64,000 nucleotides of DNA from Anaerolinea sp. (GTDB lineage Bacteria > Chloroflexota > Anaerolineae > Anaerolineales > Anaerolineaceae), in contig DYEC01000011.1 in assembly GCA_020725865.1 (NCBI GenBank), forward strand, positions 62,001 through 126,000, in the 5' to 3' direction. The first letter of the stretch is position 1, and the number at the start of each line of letters is the position of its first letter. The position numbers and the translations under genes are program-made. The notes under the pieces were generated by a model. That model saw nothing but the letters and a program-made list of their open reading frames with translations. It was not told the origin of the DNA and ran no database searches. Of the stretch, positions 25,406 to 34,015 are shown one piece after another.

Positions 25406-26437
25406 TTATTTCCCAATCATCAGCACTTTGGCGCCGCGAATCTTGCGCTGTTTCAATTCGAGCAGGGCACGATTGGCTTCTTCCAGACGGAATAACTCCA
25501 CTTCCGGGCGGATGGGAATCTCAGCCGCCAGTTGGAGAAACTCGCTCACGTCGCTTCGGGCAACGTTAGCAACACTTTTGATCTCTTTTTCCATCCAGAG
25601 ATGTGTCGGATAATTCAGCTCCAGTAAAGCCTGTTGATCTGGTGTCTCTTTTCGGATGGCGTTGATGATCAGCCGCCCGCCCGGTGCGAGATTGCGCATC
25701 GCCTCGACAATGGGTTTCCAGACCGGTGTGGTATCTATGATAGTGTTCAGTTTTTCAGGGGCGGTATCTTCTGTATCGCCCGCCCAAACTGCGCCCAGTT
25801 CCAGAGCAAACCGGCGCTCCTGCGGACTGCGGGCAAAGACATAGACAGGACTGTTGGGAAAGCGATGACGCACCATTTTCAGCACCAGATGTGCCGAGGC
25901 GCCAAAGCCGGTCAATCCCAAACGCTGACCATCCTGCAGCCCGCTGAGGCGTAATGAGCGGTAACCGATGGCGCCGGCGCAGAGCAGCGGAGCAGCTTCG
26001 GCATCCGAAAAAATTTCCGGGATGGCATAGACAAAATCCTCCGGCGCGGTCATGTATTCGGCATAGCCGCCGTTGGTATCGCGACCGGTGGCGCGGAAAT
26101 GAGGGCAGAGGTTTTCCTGACCGCTGCGGCAGTAAGCGCAGCTTCCGCAGGCGGAGAAAATCCACGCTACGCCAACCCGTTCGCCGCCGCGCCAACGGCG
26201 AACGGCACTGCCGCAGGCTTCCACCCGTCCAATGACTTGATGCCCCAGAATTACCGGTAATTGCGGTGGCGGGGTGCGCCCTTCGATTTCATCCAGCTCG
26301 GTGTGACAGACGCCACACGCCAGCACCTTGAGCAACACTTCATGTTCACCCGGCTGCGGCATGGGTAATTCTGCCGGTTCAAGCGGGTTTGGATTTTGGG
26401 ATAAGTCGGTGAGCTGTTTCAGGATCATCGCTTTCAT
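25406..26437 (-). CDS. Zinc-dependent alcohol dehydrogenase
   Basis: This 343-residue medium-chain dehydrogenase has the catalytic zinc region VLACGVCHTELDEIEGR with GHQVIGRVEACG. The structural zinc cysteines are in CGSCAYCRSGQENLC, and the nucleotide-binding stretch is GLTGFGASAHLVL. It resembles the AdhP/AdhA-like group acting on primary alcohols, possibly with NADP. A GGAGG site precedes the ATG. It appears to be a single-gene unit ending at the shared terminator. Confidence 0.9.
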   Translation of the reverse strand: MKAMILKQLTDLSQNPNPLEPAELPMPQPGEHEVLLKVLACGVCHTELDEIEGRTPPPQLPVILGHQVIGRVEACGSAVRRWRGGERVGVAWIFSACGSCAYCRSGQENLCPHFRATGRDTNGGYAEYMTAPEDFVYAIPEIFSDAEAAPLLCAGAIGYRSLRLSGLQDGQRLGLTGFGASAHLVLKMVRHRFPNSPVYVFARSPQERRFALELGAVWAGDTEDTAPEKLNTIIDTTPVWKPIVEAMRNLAPGGRLIINAIRKETPDQQALLELNYPTHLWMEKEIKSVANVARSDVSEFLQLAAEIPIRPEVELFRLEEANRALLELKQRKIRGAKVLMIGK

Positions 26438-26504
26438 GGGTTCACCTCCGAATTACGGTGGTCAGACATAGAAGCGCGCAGTGTAGTTGTTTTTCAAGGC
26501 AGAG

Positions 26505-26510
26505 TATAAT
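26505..26510 (+). promoter_or_regulatory. -10 element of the second GT39-type gene
   Basis: A perfect TATAAT lies 16 bases before the ATG at 26527, giving a predicted leader of about 10 bases with no Shine-Dalgarno. This is a near-leaderless case. Confidence 0.5.
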
Positions 26511-26526
26511 ACACAATACTCTGAAT

Positions 26527-28068
26527 ATGACAGTTTCAACGTATCCATCCTTGCCTTTTCTTGCCCGCCGCCGCACTGTGCTGATGCTGATTTTGCTGGT
26601 CATCTTTGGGCTGGGGCTGGCGGTACGTTTGTATGACCTGACCGATCTGCCGCTGGATTTTCATGCCACCCGCCAGCTTCATTCGGCAATCATGGCGCGC
26701 GGCATGTATTACCAGCATCTGACCGATGCCCCGCAGTGGCAGCGTGAGCTGGCAATCCAGATGTGGAAAGCCGAAGGGCTGATTGAACCGCCTTTCATGG
26801 AATGGCTGACGGCATCCACCTACCGCTTGCTGGGGAATGAAGTCCTCTGGGTGGCGCGGATATATTCTATCCTCTTCTGGATGCTGGGCGGGGTTGGGCT
26901 TTTTCTGTTGGCGCGGCAGATTAGCGGTCTGGATGGGGCGGTTATTTCCGTCCTATATGCGCTGTTACTGCCTTATGGCATCATTGCCAGCCGTGCCTTT
27001 CAGCCCGATCCGCTGATGACGGCGCTGATTGTGTTCGCGTGGTGGGGAATGGTGCGCTGGCATAGTACACCCACCCGCCGCTGGACGGTAATCGCCGGAC
27101 TGCTCAGCGGATTGGCAATTCTTTGCAAGGCGACGGCGCTGTTTTTCATTGCCCCTGCCTGGGCAGGGCTCGTTCTGGCCGCCCGCGGGTTGCGCGGTGC
27201 AGTGCGGGATAAACAGGTCTGGCTATTGGCGGGATTGACCGTGTTGCCCTTTGCGCTATATCACGTTTACGGTGTCTATATCAGCGGGGTGCTGGAAAGC
27301 CAGTTCAGCTATCGTTTCTTTCCCAATCTCTGGCTTGATCCGGTGTTTTATCTGCGCTGGAAGGGAATGATTGCCAGCACGCTGGTTTTTGAATGGTTTT
27401 TGGTGGCTTTTCTTGCCAGTTTCACCATCCGCCAGCCTGCGCATCGGGCGCTGGTGCTTGGAGTTTGGACTGGCTATTTCATGTACGGGTTGACCTTTGC
27501 CTATCACGTTTCGACCCATGATTATTATCAACTGCCGATGGTCCCGCTGGTGGCGTTGGGGCTGGGGGCAGCGGCGCAGCTTGTGTTTGAAAACTTGAAG
27601 GGTCGGCGGGCACTGCTTTACCCGCTGGTTGCGGCGGCTTTGCTGGCGGTGGCGGTGGTAAACGCCTGGGATGCGCGGGTGGCGCTTAAACGCGAGGACT
27701 GGCGCGGTGAGGCGCAGTTCTGGGCAGAGCTGGGCGAGAAACTGGGACGAGAGAGCCGTGTGGTGGGCATCACCGAAGATTATGGGTACCGGCTGGCATA
27801 TTTTGGCTGGAAACCGACGACAAACTGGCTTTCATCCGGCGATATCACTGTGCGCGAGTTGAGCGGGGTGGAAATAGACACCGAAAAGCTCTTCCGCGAA
27901 CAGACTGCCGGCATGGATTTTTTTGTCGTCACCCGCTTTAAAGAGTATGATAGCCAGCCCAAACTGAAATCACTTCTGGAAAACCATTATCCGGTTTACG
28001 ATAAAAGCGGCGATTACATCATCTTTGATTTGCGTCAGCCCAAAGAAGGCGCGCAGTCTGCACCGTGA
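26527..28068 (+). CDS. GT39-type membrane glycosyltransferase
   Basis: This 513-residue integral membrane protein has about ten spans. The first outside loop, DLTDLPLDFHATRQLHSAIMAR, occupies the position of the catalytic acidic residue of ArnT/PMT-type transferases. A soluble C-terminal domain follows (about residues 395-513). I start at ATG 26527 since the longer frame would include the -10 element. The likely role is transfer of a sugar from a polyprenyl-phosphate donor. It is followed by a membrane-nuclease fusion gene. Confidence 0.75.
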   Translation: MTVSTYPSLPFLARRRTVLMLILLVIFGLGLAVRLYDLTDLPLDFHATRQLHSAIMARGMYYQHLTDAPQWQRELAIQMWKAEGLIEPPFMEWLTASTYRLLGNEVLWVARIYSILFWMLGGVGLFLLARQISGLDGAVISVLYALLLPYGIIASRAFQPDPLMTALIVFAWWGMVRWHSTPTRRWTVIAGLLSGLAILCKATALFFIAPAWAGLVLAARGLRGAVRDKQVWLLAGLTVLPFALYHVYGVYISGVLESQFSYRFFPNLWLDPVFYLRWKGMIASTLVFEWFLVAFLASFTIRQPAHRALVLGVWTGYFMYGLTFAYHVSTHDYYQLPMVPLVALGLGAAAQLVFENLKGRRALLYPLVAAALLAVAVVNAWDARVALKREDWRGEAQFWAELGEKLGRESRVVGITEDYGYRLAYFGWKPTTNWLSSGDITVRELSGVEIDTEKLFREQTAGMDFFVVTRFKEYDSQPKLKSLLENHYPVYDKSGDYIIFDLRQPKEGAQSAP

Positions 28069-28134
28069 GGACTGGACTGTTATTGATCGAGGGAGTTGAG
28101 GATGGTGCGGTTTTGTTTTAATGGAGGTGACCGA

Positions 28135-30096
28135 ATGGAAAATGCACAGCGCACCAGCAAGGGAGGCTGGGAAAAGGTACTCTTGCTGGCTTTGTTTTTT
28201 CTGCTCTTTTTCCAGCTTGTTTCAGATTTTATCGAGAGCATTTACACCTTTGGCTTGCTGGGGACGAGCATCCCGCCGGAGATTGGCGCGGTGGTGCTGT
28301 TCTTTTCCCCGCTGGGGCTGTTGGCGGTGCGGCACAGTTTTTCGCGGCGCGTGCTTGCCATCCTGATGGGAGCGGCGGCATTACTGCGCGCGCTGGAGGT
28401 CAGCTTGAGCGGGAGCGGCAGACTGCTTGCGAGCGGGGCGGGTGTCGGATGTGTGTTCTTCCTACTACCGTTGCTGGTGCAGCAGGAGGATAGCGATGCG
28501 CTTGAGACGGGCGGGGGCTTGGCGCTGGGGCTGTCGTTTTCCATCCTGCTGCGTGCGCTGACAGCCGGCAGCGATGCGACACTGGTGCATCCTGAATTAA
28601 GTTGGGCGCTGGCTATCATGGTTTTGGTTTTGCTGGTGCTTTTGGAACGCGCAGAGTTATCGGCTTTATCCCAATCGGAACGTTTGCCAGCTTCCTTCGG
28701 CAAGGTGGCTGCGTGGAGCATTGGGCTGATGGGTGTGCTGGCGGTATTGTATTTTGCCTTTGTCAGCCCGGTGGTGTTGGCGCGTTGGACTGAGGCAGAT
28801 TTCCGGCTGGTGCTGCTCTTTCTGGCGGCGGCGCTGGGACTATATCTGGCGGCGTTTAGCAGTGGTATTTTGGGGCGGCTTTCCAAAACGCAACTGCTGG
28901 TCTGGAACGGCCTTTTTCTGCTTTCTGGCACTGTTGCAATCCTGCTCAATCAGGTGAGTTTTCCCTTTGAAAGTGGTGCTTATCCGCTGGACCAGTTGCC
29001 TTCCGATTTCTGGCAAAAACTGCCGCTGTTTGTGATGATTGTACTTTCGCCGGTTGTTCTGCTCAATTTTACCTGGCTGGTGCGGGAGATGCAGGCGCAT
29101 AAAACTTCGCCGCGAATGCTTGGGGGCGGGTTTGCACTTGCCAGCCTGTTTTTGCTGGTGATTGTCTTTGGGCAGGCGTTTACCACCGTATACGATTACA
29201 TCCCGGTTGTTGGGCCGTGGTTCCGTGACCGCTTCTGGCTGGTCTTCTTGCTGGCTGGGCTGGGGATGGCGTTGCCATTGTTGCTGGTCAAATCCCGCCC
29301 GGTAGTACGAAGGCTGCCTGCACTGAGCGCAGTTATTTTCCCGTTGGGGCTGGCAGCTCTGCTGACATCGGTGGTGGCGGCGGTAATCACCGTGCCTCAT
29401 CCTGTGATGCCTGCTGAGGATGACATTCTGCGCGTGGTAACTTATAATGTTCAGCAGGGGTATTCCGCCGATGGACGGCGGGCATATGATGAGCAGCTTG
29501 CCGTGCTGCGCGAATTACAGCCGGATATTGTAGGCTTGCAGGAAACAGATGTGGCGCGCTTTTCTGGCGGCAATGCTGATCTCGTGCGCACTTTCGCCGA
29601 AGGGTTGAATGTGTATTCGTATTACGGACCGCGCACAGTCACCGGAACGTTCGGCATTGCGCTGCTTTCGCGCTATCCCATTCAAAACCCGCGTACGTTT
29701 TTTATGTATAGTGTGGGTGAGCAAACGGCAGCAATTGAAGCGGAAATTGCCGTTGCGGGTGTTCCCTATCACGTGCTGGTCACCCATCTGGGGAATGATG
29801 GACCGATCATTCAACAGCGGCAGGTGCTAGCGCGCCTTGCGGGCAAGCAAAATGTGATCGCGATGGGGGATTTCAATTTTGAGCCGACAACAGAGCAGTA
29901 TATGCTGACCCTGCAGTCGCTGGCGGATGCGTGGGTGCTGGCAGGGTCGCCGCCCACCGCAGGCTTTGATCCACAGGAACGCATTGACTACATCTTCGTT
30001 TCACCGCAGCTTTCCGTGCGGTCAGCGCGTTATGTCATCTCGCCTGCTTCTGACCATCCAGCATTGGTAGCCGAAATTGTCACCGGCATACCATAG
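28135..30096 (+). CDS. Multi-span membrane protein fused to an endonuclease/exonuclease/phosphatase domain
   Basis: This 653-residue protein is preceded by a perfect GGAGGTGA site. Residues about 15-420 contain roughly twelve hydrophobic spans of no recognised family. Residues about 425-653 are an EEP-fold hydrolase with VVTYNVQQGY, LQPDIVGLQETD, MGDFNFEPT and the final SDHPALVAEI. These carry the Asn, Glu, Asp and His used by DNase I-like and Mg-dependent phosphodiesterases. The EEP domain probably faces one side of the membrane and may act on lipids, nucleotides or DNA. The last 17 bases overlap the end of the convergent gene. Confidence 0.78.
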   Translation: MENAQRTSKGGWEKVLLLALFFLLFFQLVSDFIESIYTFGLLGTSIPPEIGAVVLFFSPLGLLAVRHSFSRRVLAILMGAAALLRALEVSLSGSGRLLASGAGVGCVFFLLPLLVQQEDSDALETGGGLALGLSFSILLRALTAGSDATLVHPELSWALAIMVLVLLVLLERAELSALSQSERLPASFGKVAAWSIGLMGVLAVLYFAFVSPVVLARWTEADFRLVLLFLAAALGLYLAAFSSGILGRLSKTQLLVWNGLFLLSGTVAILLNQVSFPFESGAYPLDQLPSDFWQKLPLFVMIVLSPVVLLNFTWLVREMQAHKTSPRMLGGGFALASLFLLVIVFGQAFTTVYDYIPVVGPWFRDRFWLVFLLAGLGMALPLLLVKSRPVVRRLPALSAVIFPLGLAALLTSVVAAVITVPHPVMPAEDDILRVVTYNVQQGYSADGRRAYDEQLAVLRELQPDIVGLQETDVARFSGGNADLVRTFAEGLNVYSYYGPRTVTGTFGIALLSRYPIQNPRTFFMYSVGEQTAAIEAEIAVAGVPYHVLVTHLGNDGPIIQQRQVLARLAGKQNVIAMGDFNFEPTTEQYMLTLQSLADAWVLAGSPPTAGFDPQERIDYIFVSPQLSVRSARYVISPASDHPALVAEIVTGIP

Positions 30097-31183
30097 CGTG
30101 GTTTTCTTGTAAAACCCCTGACTTTAAGTTGCGCCGCAGGATGTCGGTGATGGTCAGGTTGTGACGCTGCATTAGTTCGGAATTGATCATCTCAACCTGT
30201 TTGCGGGGGGAGTAAAACACTTCACTCCAGCCATAGCCGGCACAAGCGGTGTCGGCAATTTCACTGCCGGCGCTATCCCTACCCCACCAGCGGCGATAGG
30301 CTGTTTCCAGATCAGGACGAATATGCATTTCAGGGATGTTGTAATGGGCGGAGTAGTAATAATCCGGCGGGAGGGCATTGAGCAGAGTTTCGAAGACATG
30401 TACGCGCACGCGAATGTCGCGACTGCACTCTGCTTGTGCGATGCGGCACAAACCGCGGATGGTCGCCAGCGGCGCAATGACCTCAATTTGTTCAATGCGG
30501 CTGAAGCGCTCCTTGATTTTTGCAATAACTTCTTTCATTACCAGACCGCTGGCGATGCTGTCGGCGATAAAGGCGGCAGTGATGTTCTCATGTTGTTGCC
30601 TGTCGAGGTCTTTGTCTTTGAATATCCCCAATTCCACCTTGCGCTTATATACCGGCACAGAGCTGTCAAAAACGTGGTGTGCGTCCAATAAAACCTCATC
30701 GCAATAATAGCCGTAGTTGTCAAAGATTGCCTCAGAAATCTGATACTTCAGCCCCTCGCGGGCGATGGGGAAAATTGCCAGATTGTGCTGACAGCGTTCG
30801 GCAATGGTCGGGCGCAGAACAGGGGCGGCAAAGATCATGCGTGTAGCACGCTCAATGAGGTGGGAGCGAGCAGAACCCATACACAACTGTCCGGGCAGGG
30901 TCATGGTGGAGATAGAGACGATCTCTGCATCGCTCAGACCGAGCAGTTCCAACAGGCGTGCGTCGACGGGGACGGTGCGCAGGTAGATGAAAGCCGCGGT
31001 TGCCGGGTTGTGGTACAGCACGATTTCCAACTCACCGCCATCATTCAGTCGGATATGCGCGGGACGATAAAAGCCGCTTTCCTGTGCGTTGAGGGGGTAG
31101 GAAAGCGGCTCATCGAGCGTAAGTGTGCCGGTGATCTGGCTGGTTTTGTCTTCTTGAAAAGCGATAGGATACTGATAAGACAT
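30080..31183 (-). CDS. Uncharacterised 367-residue cytoplasmic protein
   Basis: The reading frame is long and follows an AAGGAG site, so it is a real gene. I do not recognise the family. It has no signal peptide or membrane span. Visible features are a beta-rich N-terminal third, a middle segment ending in a conserved-looking YCDEVLLDAHHVFDSSVPVY, and IEVIAPLATIRGLCRIAQ, faintly like the PRPP loop of phosphoribosyltransferases. Aromatic and histidine residues cluster in PPDYYYSAHYNIPEMHIRP. A PRTase-like fold is a weak guess. It converges on and overlaps the membrane-EEP gene by 17 bases and is divergent from a promoter and RNA-like element. Confidence 0.7.
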   Translation of the reverse strand: MSYQYPIAFQEDKTSQITGTLTLDEPLSYPLNAQESGFYRPAHIRLNDGGELEIVLYHNPATAAFIYLRTVPVDARLLELLGLSDAEIVSISTMTLPGQLCMGSARSHLIERATRMIFAAPVLRPTIAERCQHNLAIFPIAREGLKYQISEAIFDNYGYYCDEVLLDAHHVFDSSVPVYKRKVELGIFKDKDLDRQQHENITAAFIADSIASGLVMKEVIAKIKERFSRIEQIEVIAPLATIRGLCRIAQAECSRDIRVRVHVFETLLNALPPDYYYSAHYNIPEMHIRPDLETAYRRWWGRDSAGSEIADTACAGYGWSEVFYSPRKQVEMINSELMQRHNLTITDILRRNLKSGVLQENHAMVCR

Positions 31184-31279
31184 GAAACTCCTTGTTCTTT
31201 GTGGCTTCGTTTCCGCTGGAGCGATGGAATGATTTTTAACTATTTTATCCCAAAACCAAAAAATGTGTGCTGCGCCTGC

Positions 31280-31307
31280 TTGACTTTGGAGTAATTTTAT
31301 TTATAAT
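31280..31307 (+). promoter_or_regulatory. Strong promoter upstream of a structured leader
   Basis: TTGACT (31280-31285), a 16-base spacer and a perfect TATAAT (31302-31307) predict a start near 31314, some 200 bases before the DUF4395 gene. Confidence 0.8.
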
Positions 31308-31313
31308 ATTCCA

Positions 31314-31475
31314 AATTAGACTTATTTTGTCTTGTTACAAAAAGTGATTGGATGAACACTTACAGGTGTGCAGAGCGAGGCTTTCGTGTCACCGCTCTGT
31401 GAAAAACGAAGATAACCGGTTACAGAAAGGTGGCACGTCGTCCCGTTTTATTGGGGTTGGCCACCTTTTTATTTA
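31314..31475 (+). ncRNA. Candidate small RNA or attenuator leader with its own terminator
   Basis: Between the promoter and the DUF4395 gene is a non-coding stretch with several pairing elements. These are ACAC/GTGT (31356-31369), CAGAGCG/CGCTCTG (31371-31377 with 31393-31399) and the palindrome TAACCGGTTA (31413-31422). A terminator follows, AAGGTGGC (31427-31434) paired with GCCACCTT (31460-31467) and then TTTTATTT. It is either a free RNA of about 155 bases or a leader that controls read-through into DUF4395-thioredoxin. The string AAAGGTGGCAC recalls a T-box antiterminator, but the leader is too short for a classical T-box. No known class fits by eye. Confidence 0.5.
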
Positions 31476-31517
31476 CTACAGAGTAGAGTTGTATAAGCCT
31501 GCCTGAGAGGTGAGAAG

Positions 31518-32021
31518 ATGGCGACAGCAGAAACGTTACAAAAAGTTGATCATACTGCATTGAAAGTCAATCAGTTGACAATTATTATCCTGAACATTGT
31601 TGCGTTTGTACTCACTTTGCCTTGGTTGGCGTTGCTGGTGGCGCTGGTGATGTTGTTGGGGGTGTTGTTTAAAAGACCAGGATTTAGCTTTGTTTATTCG
31701 GGTTTCTTAAAGCCGCTCGGTTGGGCTAAGCCAGAATTGGTGATGGACAATCCACAACCGCATCGCTTTGCCCAAGGGCTTGGCGGTGTGGTCATGCTGG
31801 CGGGGGCAATGGCATTGTTTGGCGGGATAAGCGGTTTGGGCTGGGGGTTGGTGTGGCTGGTGGTGGCTCTGGCGGCATTGAATGTGTTTGCCGGTTTCTG
31901 TGCCGGGTGCTTCGTGTATTACTGGCTGAGCCGGCTGGGTGTACCCGGTTTTGACCGTCATCCTCCGCAAAACACTTTCCCCGGCATGCGGCCGAAAGGA
32001 GAAATAACAGATGACCGCTGA
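31518..32021 (+). CDS. DUF4395 membrane protein
   Basis: This 167-residue protein has about four hydrophobic segments (around residues 22-48 and 88-130) and the cysteine motif AGFCAGCFVYYWL near the end, as seen in DUF4395 proteins. A GAGGTGAGAAG site precedes the ATG. It overlaps a thioredoxin-like gene by 11 bases, a pairing that suggests a membrane thiol-disulfide or sulfur-handling unit. The function of the family is not established. Confidence 0.8.
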   Translation: MATAETLQKVDHTALKVNQLTIIILNIVAFVLTLPWLALLVALVMLLGVLFKRPGFSFVYSGFLKPLGWAKPELVMDNPQPHRFAQGLGGVVMLAGAMALFGGISGLGWGLVWLVVALAALNVFAGFCAGCFVYYWLSRLGVPGFDRHPPQNTFPGMRPKGEITDDR

Positions 32022-32418
32022 AATTTTTGAGCGCGCGTTGCTGGCACTGATGTTAATTGGGGTGGGGTTTGGGGCTTGCTGGTTGTATAACCACGTTTTT
32101 CTGTTGCATATTCGCCGGCGGCGCTTGCGGCTGGAGGGCGCTCGTCTTGACAAGCCGTTGATTCTGTACTTCACTTCTCCTACCTGCGCGCCGTGCCATA
32201 CGCTTCAACGTCCGGCAATCCAAAGGCTTGTGGAACAATTGGGGGAGACCCTGCAAGTTGTGGAGGTGGATGTCTCGCAACAGCCTGAATTGGCGCGCCA
32301 GTGGGGGATTATCAGCGTCCCTTCGACAATTGTCCTCAGTGCCAGCGGTGAGGCGCGTTACATCAATCACGGCGTGGCGCTGGCGGAGAAACTATTGAAG
32401 CAATTGAATAGTCTGTGA
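32011..32418 (+). CDS. Thioredoxin-like protein with membrane anchor
   Basis: This 135-residue protein has an N-terminal membrane span (about residues 8-30) followed by a thioredoxin fold with YFTSPTCAPCHTLQRP. The CxxC is CAPC and the cis-proline loop is SVPSTIV. It should reduce or exchange disulfides or persulfides on one face of the membrane. An AAGGAG site lies inside the end of the overlapping DUF4395 gene, so the two are co-translated and probably act together. Confidence 0.85.
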   Translation: MTAEIFERALLALMLIGVGFGACWLYNHVFLLHIRRRRLRLEGARLDKPLILYFTSPTCAPCHTLQRPAIQRLVEQLGETLQVVEVDVSQQPELARQWGIISVPSTIVLSASGEARYINHGVALAEKLLKQLNSL

Positions 32419-32458
32419 AACACCTCTAAAAGCTCCCCTTAAAACTGGATTAATCCAT

Positions 32459-32464
32459 TACAAT
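32459..32464 (+). promoter_or_regulatory. -10 element for a leaderless transcript
   Basis: TACAAT ends six bases before the ATG at 32471. There is no Shine-Dalgarno and no clear -35. Confidence 0.5.
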
Positions 32465-32470
32465 AGCGCT

Positions 32471-33709
32471 ATGGTCACTCTCCCCCTTGTCCGGGTTGTG
32501 GTGGTTTCGGATCAGGCGATTTACCGGCGCGGCTTGTCCTCGCTGGTGATTTCACTGGAAAATGTCCAGTTGATCGGCGAAGCCCAGTCTGCAACCGAAG
32601 CGATCCAGCTTTGTGAGATGGTGCAGCCGGATATTGTTCTGGTGGATTTGTGCCAGATACTGGAGTTTGGGCACGAACTCGCCAAACGCATTCATAGCCA
32701 TTGTCCAAGTGTCAAGGTGATTCTCATGCTGCGCCCTGAAATGGAAGATCAGGTGCAGGAAGAACTGGAGGCGCTGCCAGTGTATTATTTCTCGCGGGAT
32801 GTTTCTGAAGAGGAATTCAAGGCGGCGCTTCTGCAGATTCGCCAGATTTCTCCGCAATCTGAAGAGACGGCAGATACAGCCCCGTCCGTTTTTCATCATC
32901 AGGAAGAGGAGCTGGATGAGGAGGTGCTGACCTTCGAGCAACGGGCAAATCAAACCCGCTATGAAGGCTTGCTGACGCGTGAGCTGAATATGGCGGGAAA
33001 GATCCAGTTGGATATTCTGCCCGAAGAATCGCCGAGCATTCCCGGCTGGGAAATCGCGGCTGGTCTGGAGGCTGCGCATGAGATTTCCGGGGATTTCTAT
33101 GATTTCATCCCGTTAACCGAAAAGAAGCTAGGAGTGGTGGTAGCGGATGTGACGGATAAGGGCATGGGTGCAGCGTTGTTTATGGCGCTTTCGTCATCGT
33201 TGATGCGCACCTATGCAGTGCGTTTCCCCACCCTGCCGGCAATTTGCCTGAGTGCGGTGAGTAACCGTCTGCTTGCCGATACGCGCGGCGGCATGTTCGT
33301 CACAGCACTGTATGGCGTACTGGAACCGCATACCGGGCGTTTTGTTTTTGCCAATGCAGGTCATCCGCCCGGTTTTTTGATTTCCAACTGGCGGCGCAAG
33401 GAAGCGGTTGAACCGCTGCGCCCGACCGGGATGGCACTGGGAGTATCCGATCAGGCGCGCTGGAAGCAGCGCATTGCCCGCATGTCGCCGGGTGATTTAC
33501 TGGTTCTCTATACGGATGGAATTACAGAGGCACAAAATTCAAGCGGTGAATTTTATGGAGGAGATCGCCTGCTGGATATAACATTATCCATGACCGGTGC
33601 TTCAGCCAGCGAAGTTTACCGGGCTTTGCTGGAGGATGTTCATCGTTTCATCGGTTCCTGCAAGCGTCAAGATGACATTGCGCTGGTGGTCATCCGTCGA
33701 GAAGAATAG
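32471..33709 (+). CDS. Receiver-like domain fused to SpoIIE-type serine phosphatase
   Basis: This 412-residue cytoplasmic protein has an N-terminal response-regulator fold (residues 6-125) with the phospho-acceptor candidate D59 in IVLVDLCQI. The receiver is unorthodox: the acidic pair reads SD and the late lysine position reads R (FSRDVS), so phosphorylation may be weak or absent. A linker with a short helix leads to a PP2C/SpoIIE domain with SGDFYDFIPL, VADVTDKGMGAALFMA, NAGHPPGF, YTDGITEAQN and KRQDDIALVV. This RsbU/RssB-like design dephosphorylates a STAS-domain antagonist. No partner is encoded nearby. It begins directly after a -10 element. Confidence 0.87.
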   Translation: MVTLPLVRVVVVSDQAIYRRGLSSLVISLENVQLIGEAQSATEAIQLCEMVQPDIVLVDLCQILEFGHELAKRIHSHCPSVKVILMLRPEMEDQVQEELEALPVYYFSRDVSEEEFKAALLQIRQISPQSEETADTAPSVFHHQEEELDEEVLTFEQRANQTRYEGLLTRELNMAGKIQLDILPEESPSIPGWEIAAGLEAAHEISGDFYDFIPLTEKKLGVVVADVTDKGMGAALFMALSSSLMRTYAVRFPTLPAICLSAVSNRLLADTRGGMFVTALYGVLEPHTGRFVFANAGHPPGFLISNWRRKEAVEPLRPTGMALGVSDQARWKQRIARMSPGDLLVLYTDGITEAQNSSGEFYGGDRLLDITLSMTGASASEVYRALLEDVHRFIGSCKRQDDIALVVIRREE

Positions 33710-33743
33710 AAACCATATCCCCCGCGCCTCCGTCTTAGGTGCA

Positions 33744-33992
33744 CTAGTTGAATTGACCATGAAGCGCGTTGACAAAGCGAGCTCGCTGTTCAATCTCTGC
33801 CAGGCGGCAGGAGGCATAGATAGAAGCCTCTTTGAGCAGGGCTTTTGCCTGAGCTTCTGGAAGAGTACGGACGGTGCTCCAGCTCAAGCCTTTGCCGCGC
33901 AGGTATTCCTCGATATACATACGCTCCAGAGCGGCCTCCGCCATTTGCAGAGAAGACATGGTCAGGGCTTTTAACGCTTCCATTACAGCCAT
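33744..33992 (-). CDS. Small hypothetical helical protein (82 residues)
   Basis: A strong GAGGAGG site precedes the ATG at 33992, and an extended promoter with a terminator-like hairpin lies upstream, which supports a real gene. The product is helical and amphipathic (MEALKALTMSSLQMAEAALE) with no span or metal motif. I do not recognise it. It lies alone between the phosphatase gene and miaB. Confidence 0.6.
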   Translation of the reverse strand: MAVMEALKALTMSSLQMAEAALERMYIEEYLRGKGLSWSTVRTLPEAQAKALLKEASIYASCRLAEIEQRARFVNALHGQFN

Positions 33993-34015
33993 TTCTGCCT
34001 CCTCTCTTTCTAATC

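Noticed and set aside
31420-31475. T-box antiterminator/terminator
   Set aside because: The AAAGGTGGCAC segment is only partly like the T-box consensus, the leader from the predicted start is about 120 bases before it, too short for stem I and stem III, and the downstream genes are not amino-acid related. Kept only as a candidate structured RNA.
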